NCBI GenBank assembly: GCA_036346205.1
Contig: JARFJB010000762.1
Coordinates: forward strand, 124,001 to 188,000
Length of the DNA stretch: 64,000 bases
Source: Vesta saturnalis
Lineage: Eukaryota; Arthropoda; Insecta; Coleoptera; Lampyridae
Direction of reading: 5' to 3'
Program-made: the position numbers and the translations under genes
In this document: positions 57,976 to 64,000 of the stretch, piece after piece
Layout: each line of letters opens with the position of its first letter
Numbering within the stretch: the first letter of the stretch is position 1
The notes under the pieces: model-generated
Told to the model about the DNA's origin: nothing
The model's database searches: none
What the model saw: only the letters and a program-made list of their open reading frames with translations

Positions 57976-58614
57976 CCGGTGGACCAATAAGCCGATCCTC
58001 CGGCTATATCTCAGGAATTGTATATCGTACAGCTTTGGGAAAAAAATTCCATGGTAAAAACCGCCAAGGGAAATGGCTGGAAATAACTTTCAAGTTTCTA
58101 GCTTTACCGCTAGAGGGCATAATCTTTATAGAAAAATTTAAAAACAATTTTTTATAAAATATGTCCAATCATATTAGGTATTAAATAAGTAAATTAGAAT
58201 GATGCATAATTTCTGCACAAATTGTGTTAAATACTTTTTTCTCTATTTTTTCAAATAAAGGGTGGGGGGAGAGTGGGAATGTTTGTATGAATAAATGCCT
58301 ATAACTTTGGTTTGGATCAACCCATTTTAACGATATTATTCTCATTCGAAAGGGCGTAGATGAACCAATTACATCTACTACAAAACAATTGGATTTAGTT
58401 TTACTTGTCATAGATTGAGGGCACTTTCGAATAAAAAAAATTAAATTTGTCTTATGTTACAATTTTTAAATGGAAACACCTAAGTATTGTAAATTACAAC
58501 GGAGACTGATTAAATTCGTAACAAAATGGCGCAAACCGCATGTCGATATCTTTTGTCTAACTCGAGATTAAGTAAAAACGCGTAAACATACGTAACTAGT
58601 ATTGACTCACTGAC

Positions 58615-61122
58615 CAGGGAATCCCACAGTGGTCGATATCGACCCCTCGGGTCGAAATCGGTTTTCCAGGGGCCGACATAAACGAAAACTGATTTTGGGG
58701 GTCGACGAGGTCTAAAAATCGAGCCCTATTAATTAACACAAGTTCTTATTTGAAACTTTCAAGATACTGTATGAATTGTGTTACGTGTACCACTTGTTAT
58801 AAGAATGACTAATATTTTAGTAGGAAGTTTCATTGTTGTACTTTTAAAATATGACTCATATACGCGATTTAACAACAACGAAATCATGATCAAGTTCAAG
58901 TCCAAACGTGCTCCTTATATTTTACTATATAACAAGCTTGCATTTAGGTTGAAAGTTGATTTGCGTTTTGAAATTCGTTGGAGCTTGAATGATAATACAC
59001 TCATCTGCCAATTTATTTCAAAAGATTACAAAGTGATTATTACACAGTTAAATAAAGTGAATTAAAATAAAGTGATTAAAAAAGAATTTAAAAAGTGCTT
59101 AGTTACCTACGCGCATTAACAGCTTAACCATACATTTCTGCAGTTTATGAAAAAGTAACAGGGTAAGTACCAAAAAACGTTTTAGTATTTTTTTAATTAC
59201 TTTTGGAAACGTTGTTACCTAAAGTTAGAAATGTTCAATTTTCTTTGTTTTCGTTTTTTTACGTTGATTGGTACCAAATACAATTTTCTGTACTATCCAA
59301 GTTTATCATTGAGTAAGTTCGTGAGCATACCTAAAAAACATCCAGTACCTAGGTGTGATAAAAATAAGCTCGTGTGCAAATTTAACAGTTTTATTGTTGT
59401 TTTTTTTTAAGTAGTTTCTTAAACATTTTTTTTTATTTGCAGGTTTACTGTGAGTTTTATGATGGCAGACACGAAAAAAAATGCAGACAATACAATTTGT
59501 ACTACTTGAAGTTTGGATTTATTCCATCTCTATCAAATCAACACTTGCCGATGTGTCTCATATGTGAAAAAAGTATTCAGTAACGATGCCATGAAGCCTT
59601 CAAAAATGGAGGACCACTTATCAAGAGTACATGCTGACAAAAAAAAGTAAGCCCTTGTCATTCTTTCAAGCACTTAAAGAAGCTAGAGAAAAGGCCATCG
59701 ATAAGATCGATGTTTGCGTCATCATCTATGCAAGACGTTGATGGTTTACGAACGTCCTATAATATATATCTTTACTAATAGCGAAGTCGGGGAAACTCCA
59801 CACAATTAGAGAGCAGCTTATTTTACCAGCCATTGCGTAGGTCCTCAACAATGTATTGCACAAGACCGCACGTGATATTACAAAGAGAATTCCTTTGAGC
59901 AATAACACCGTTCAGAGACGAGATGGGAAAACATTTTATGCGATTGCTTACAGACCAACAGATTCTCTTTCCAATTGGACAAGTCTACATTACCCGGTAA
60001 GAACATTGTTTCTGTTGCGACTGATGGTGCACCATCTATGGTTGGTCGTCATCGTGGTTTTATAGCTCACTTAAAGCGACAACTGCTCGGTTATTTTCTC
60101 AGCTGTGTGAGGAAAACGACGAAGTCTTTACTCGGTTACTTCTGCACACTGAAAGAAAATCTGAACAATTGTAAAACAGATATTTATTACTTGACTGATA
60201 TCTTTGGTATGTTTAACAAGGTTAAATTGCAGCTGCAGGATGATGATCTCAACTTGATTAAAACAAAATCAATAATATCGTCGTTTGTGGATAAACTTAT
60301 CCTTTATAAACAAAATTTAAGTAGAAAAGAATATTCACAGTTTCCGCATTTGTCAAAATTACCAGAAATACTTCAAGACGATGTTATTTTATCATATGCC
60401 ACTCACTTGGACGCATTACACAAGGATTTTACTAAGAGCTTTGAGGATCTCTTAAATTTACACATTCCTCAATGGATAATAAATCCATACAATATCACAG
60501 CCATGGAAGAAGCGAATGTGATAATGCAAGAAGAGTTGATCACCATCAGCACAGACGAGGATCTTAAGCGGAAGTTTGACCAAGGCTATCAGAAGTTCTG
60601 GCTGCAGCGCAACATTGAAAAACAGTATCCTGCATTGTGGGACATTGCTGAAAAATACCTTATCGCTTTTCCAGCATCATACCTAGTCGAACAAGGCTTC
60701 AGTGTGCAAAACAAAGAAACGTTTTGAAAATCAACGCACGCGGAGATTTAATGCTGCAACTCACCAATATTGAACCAGATTTAGCTAGATTAGTAGACAG
60801 TCACCAGGTTCATCCATCACACTGAATTTTTTATTTTTTTGATCTTTATTTTGCGATTTTAATGTTTTTATCAAAAGATAATTACCTACTTAAGTATTTT
60901 TACGTAATTTGTATTAATAATTATTAATTACACTTGATATTTACTGAATTTTATGTCTATTTGTTTTGTTAAATTTTGATGAGAAAATGCAAAGTTTTTA
61001 AATTGGTAAGTATTTCGTATCAATAGGAAAAAAACTAGAGATAGGTTTTTTAAAGTAATTTCTGAGGTATCAGTTGGTTTTGGAAAAGGGGTCTCTGGCC
61101 CAAAATAGTTTGGGAATCCTTG
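58615..61122 (+). mobile_element. hAT element 2 inserted in the mariner
   Basis: The left end CAGGGAATCCCACAGT and the right end, read inwards, CAAGGATTCCCAAACT form short hAT-type inverted repeats. The 8-bp duplication is not clearly preserved. The transposase matches the ZBED5-like group of animal hATs. It is the innermost layer of the nest. Confidence 0.75.
59458..60824 (+). pseudogene. hAT transposase pseudogene of element 2 (ZBED5-like)
   Basis: It starts MMADTKKNADN at 59461. BED finger: CRCVSYVKKVFSNDAMKPSK and MEDHLSRVHADKKKSKPLSF. Then ISLLIAKSGK, QLILPAIA and IPLSNNTVQRR. LDKSTLPG holds the first acidic position. The 250-codon frame 59975-60727 includes NIVSVATDGAPSMVGRHRGF (second Asp), then YYLTDIFGMFNKVKLQLQDD and LNLIKTKSIISSFVDKLILY. 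FDQGYQKFWLQ and SYLVEQGFS are the C-terminal dimerisation region. GDLMLQLTNIEPDLARLVD ends at about 60824. Segments are missing between the first and second Asp and in the His-rich region, so it is internally deleted as well as frameshifted. Confidence 0.9.
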
Positions 61123-61186
61123 GCTCTCTCAGTATTATAACTTAAAATAACAAAATATATGAAGAGAAGATCACACACATTAAAAC

Positions 61187-61615
61187 TTAGTGTCCAATTA
61201 CATGTTCAAAATGTTTTCCATCATTGTCCCCACAAAGACGTAATCTATCGCGAGTAGCAAGACACCCATCATGCTGAAATATCAGATCTCTTCTTCTTAG
61301 AACGGTAGTTTTTGGTATGTTTAATTCTGTAGGGATTTTCCGACTACTCATATCTGGATTCTGTTGAACTGAAGGAAGAACATTGATTACATTATCTTCG
61401 GTCACACCTACAGCACGTCGTTTATAACAAGGACAATGAAAGCTACCAGTTTCTCTTAATCTTCTTGCCTTTCATTTAAATACGTCTCTGCTATAGTGCC
61501 TCCTATCAGGTTTTCTTATGGCATATATACGTGAGGCAATAGCGGAATTTTGATGTCATTCGAAATAAACTCCAGTCGTACCATAAAATTCGGCATTTGA
61601 TATACTCATTATGAA
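61187..61615 (-). pseudogene. mariner transposase pseudogene, internally deleted
   Basis: It starts MSISNAEFYGTTGVYFE near 61615, the N-terminus of a very common insect mariner lineage (M-S-Y-S-N-A-E-Y form). Pieces of the first helix-turn-helix follow, then TEDNVINVLPSVQQNPDMSS and RKIPTELNIPKTTVLR. The frame then jumps to DLIFQHDGC, part of the second Asp block, and to a C-terminus ending KHFEHVIGH. The catalytic core between is deleted. The element is non-autonomous. Confidence 0.85.
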
Positions 61616-62155
61616 TTAATGCTGATTATTTACTGATATTAGTAATATTAATATCTAATTAAGAAAAGTTATATTCGAGTTATATGCCAATACTTCTTAA
61701 AAACATCGAAATATTTTGACCATTGTCAGTAAATAAACAATTTAAAGCCCCTGTCAACTTTATTTCGCAGCCTTCTTAGTTTAACAAATTCTGAAAATAC
61801 TAACATATTTTGTTATTTTAAATTATAATACAGAGTATTCATACAAACATTCCCACTCTCCCACACCCTTTATTTGAAAAAATAAAGAAAAAAGTATTTA
61901 ACAAAACTTGCGCAGAAATTATGCACATTCTAATTTACTTATTGAATACCTATAACGATTGGACATATTTTATAAAAAAATTGTTTTTAAATGTTTCTGT
62001 AAAGATTATGCCCTCTAGCGGTAAAGCTAGAAACTTCAAAGTTATTTCCAGCGAGTTCCCTTGGCCGTTTTTCCTAAGGATTGTTTTTCCCAAAGCTGTA
62101 CGTTAAACAGTTGCTGAGATATAGCCGGAGGATCGGCTTATTGGTCCACCCGATA

Positions 62156-63760
62156 CATTGGGTAAAAAATGTAACGCGGTGAAATAATTGTAGATTTGGC
62201 TCTTGCTATGAATGATAGTGGTAGTGAAGATATTGGTTCAGGTGATTCTCCAAACGATATAAATTATACACCTAGCACCTCTAGCGAGAGTAAATCTGAA
62301 TATGAGAGTGACAATGAAGACTTAGTTGACATTTAAAGTGAAGAAGAAGAGACATGATGTGCAAGTGAACAAAAAGAACTTTTCCCACATTATGTGCAAC
62401 ATACAATGTTTTCAATATCCCTGCAACTTGCCAATCACCATTAGACTGTTTTAAAAGTTTTGTTTCCGACGATATGATTGAGTTAATAGTCTCTCTATCA
62501 TCATGATGTGCAAGTGAACAAAAATGAACTTTTCCCAACATTATGTTCACCAGACAATGTTTTCAATATCCCTGCAACCTGCCATTTACCATTAGACTAT
62601 TTTAAAATTTTTGTTTCCGACGTAATGGTTGAGTTAATAATCTCTCTATCATCAAATCCAAATCGAGAATGAAATCTTGGCGTCCTATAAAGATTCGTTG
62701 TGCCACAACAAGTTTATATCTCCTTGTAAACCCAGAGACAGGTTTTATTGATTTTAAGATGTTGGTATTTTAGTGATAACACGAAGCATAATGGAGAAGA
62801 CCGACTAAATAAACTACGCAAAATCATAGATTTTCTTACAAACATGTATGATAAATGCATAACCCCCTCCAAAAGTTTGGTTATAGATGAGTCTATGAAT
62901 CCGTGGCGTGGACCGTCTGGTAATAAAACAGTACATAAAAAATAAATCGCATAAATACTGCGGAAAAATTCATAAAATGGATACCGTAGATGGATATACT
63001 ATTAATTTTAAGGTGTATTCAGAAAAAAATGACACCGTTAAAGGACAAAGTCATGTTGAATATATAGTAAATTCTCTAATGAGTAATTATTATTTATTAG
63101 GTCAACACTCAGTATGTTGACAATTTTTACACGTCCTCCCCCTAGCTGAATACTTGCTATCCAAAAAGGTGCGACTGTGTGGAACTGTAAGAAACAACAG
63201 GAAAAATCTCTCTGCAGGTTTCATACTTAAAAAAATGACAAAGAACAAAATTACTTAAAGGTAATGAAATGGGTTGACAAACGGCCTGGGAAAGTGAAAA
63301 GAGGGTCACCAGTTTTGAAGCCTCAATGTGTGTTGAACTAGAATAACGCCAAGAAAGGAGTTGACATTAGTGATCAAATGGCTTCTTACCAAAGCCCTGT
63401 GCGAAAATCATTGAAATGGTACTAAAATGTTGTGGTTGAATTATTGTTCAATACTACCATTGTCAACAACTGGATAATGTTTAATAGTGCAAGAAATCCA
63501 AATCAAAAAATGTCTATATTAAATTATAGAGATTTGTTAGTCAAATCGCTAGGATCAGTAGGAAAGTAGGAAGATATTCCTCGTCTCAGAAACCCCAAGC
63601 GATACCATACCCTTACCATGTCAGTTCCGGACAATAAGAAGTGTCTATGCCTACCCACGAAGCAGATAACAAAGTGAAGAAGGTATACACTTTTTTTGAA
63701 GAGTGCGATGGCAAACCAACTTATTGTCTTCAATTCAATTAATCTCATTGATCATTCGCT
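62156..63760 (+). pseudogene. piggyBac transposase pseudogene
   Basis: It starts MNDSGSEDIGSGDSPNDINY at 62209, the acidic N-terminus of piggyBac transposases. After a 148-bp internal duplication it reads LDCFKSFVSDDMIELIV, MLVFQ-like sequence and NGEDRLNKLRKIIDFLTNMY, then LVIDESMNPWRG (62880-62920), the first catalytic Asp block. KIHKMDTVDGYTINFKVYSE follows. The second Asp block is replaced by LGQHSVC/YVDNFYTS near 63100-63140. Later pieces include KRCDCVEL..ETTGK, DISDQMASYQSP-like sequence near 63365-63400 and, at the end, a Cys/His tail with FEECDGKPTYC near 63690. Many frameshifts. Confidence 0.88.
62354..62650 (+). repeat. 148-bp tandem duplication within piggyBac
   Basis: 62354-62501 and 62502-62650 are about 90% alike by eye. 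Both start CATGATGTGCAAGTGAACAA and end TCTCTCTATCAT. The duplication falls in the transposase N-terminal domain and repeats the FKSFVSDD block. Confidence 0.85.
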
Positions 63761-63769
63761 TTGTATTTT

Positions 63770-64000
63770 GTATGCAAATAATAGTAAATATATTTTATAA
63801 AATATAATACATTTTTTTATAAGAATTTGAAATAAAATTTTTTAATAATAATTTTCATATCTAACTAAATGCCAAAAGGGGTTGAAAGAGGGGTATAGTA
63901 AGCCAGTTTCATGACTTGAACGTGAATTTATAAGATATTCCCAGTATTTTTTGCAAGTTTGAAGTTCCGCCCTTTTCTACCCCCAAAAATCAAATGATTC
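63770..64000. other. AT-rich sequence at the window end
   Basis: Possibly the 3' untranslated part of the piggyBac element. No right terminal repeat or TTAA-flanked end is recognisable before the window ends. Confidence 0.4.

Larger units (their letters stand above)
57976..62153 (-). mobile_element. long-inverted-repeat mariner inserted in piggyBac
   Basis: The ends read CCGGTGGACCAATAAGCC and, from the other side, TCGGGTGGACCAATAAGCC, with TA at 57974-57975 and 62154-62155. The inverted repeats are about 320 bp (57976-58297 and about 61828-62153) and include GCCCTCTAGCGGTAAAGCTA in both arms. Apart from the inserted hAT (58615-61122) the element is about 1.7 kb. It contains an internally deleted transposase on the minus strand. 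Confidence 0.9.

Overview
This window reads as intergenic DNA from an insect nuclear genome; a beetle or a bug is plausible, but the sequence does not settle the order. It is AT-rich, has no operons and no long intact host gene, and is built almost entirely from dead transposable elements. The element mix points to an insect: an errantivirus-type Gypsy element with a baculovirus-F-like env remnant, several Tc1/mariner lineages including long-inverted-repeat mariners, piggyBac, hAT, MULE, Penelope-like elements, CR1/jockey-like LINE pieces and tRNA-derived SINEs. Nearly all coding regions carry stops and frameshifts, so most CDS-like entries are pseudogenes.

Layout. 1-5.0 kb: no recognisable gene. 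5.0-11.9 kb: a Tc1 pseudogene split by a short Penelope-type insertion, abutting an LTR-bounded errantivirus remnant that keeps gag, RT, RNase H and env traces, lacks a recognisable integrase, and carries a second Penelope-type insertion. 12.06-12.82 kb: a tandem multimer of a tRNA-headed repeat, bounded by a 13-bp target duplication. 13.0-17.2 kb: a CA/CG simple-sequence tract, a long hairpin and a degenerate minisatellite. 18.2-22.1 kb: two mariner remnants, one split by a 2.5-kb MULE-like element. 24.6-27.3 kb: LINE fragments and a tRNA-SINE. 27.9-29.8 kb: an IS630/mariner-type transposase split by a GC-rich foldback element. 30.6-33.0 kb: a hAT C-terminus split by a Tc1 element, then another Tc1. 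33.3-34.7 kb: a second, partly inverted tRNA-repeat multimer carrying a 686-bp MITE. 35.4-36.1 kb: the best, but weak, candidate for host gene sequence. 37.2-43.6 kb: three diverged long-inverted-repeat mariners at the equivalent TA of a tandem repeat. 44.1-51.7 kb: two Penelope-like elements around a small THAP-domain gene, a foldback element and a Tc1. 52.7-53.7 kb: a MULE transposase remnant. 55.0-64.0 kb: a piggyBac element invaded by a hAT and by a mariner, the latter itself invaded by another hAT.

The parts do not form a pathway. What the window records is a layered insertion history. Many junctions are resolved to the base by target-site duplications (TA for Tc1/mariner, 8 bp for hAT and the foldback, 13-20 bp for retroposed units), so relative ages can be read directly. 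The most notable points are the shared insertion site of the three mariners, the multimeric tRNA repeats that appear to have been inserted as units, the four-layer piggyBac nest, and a compact THAP reading frame whose two halves join in phase across a GT-AG intron.
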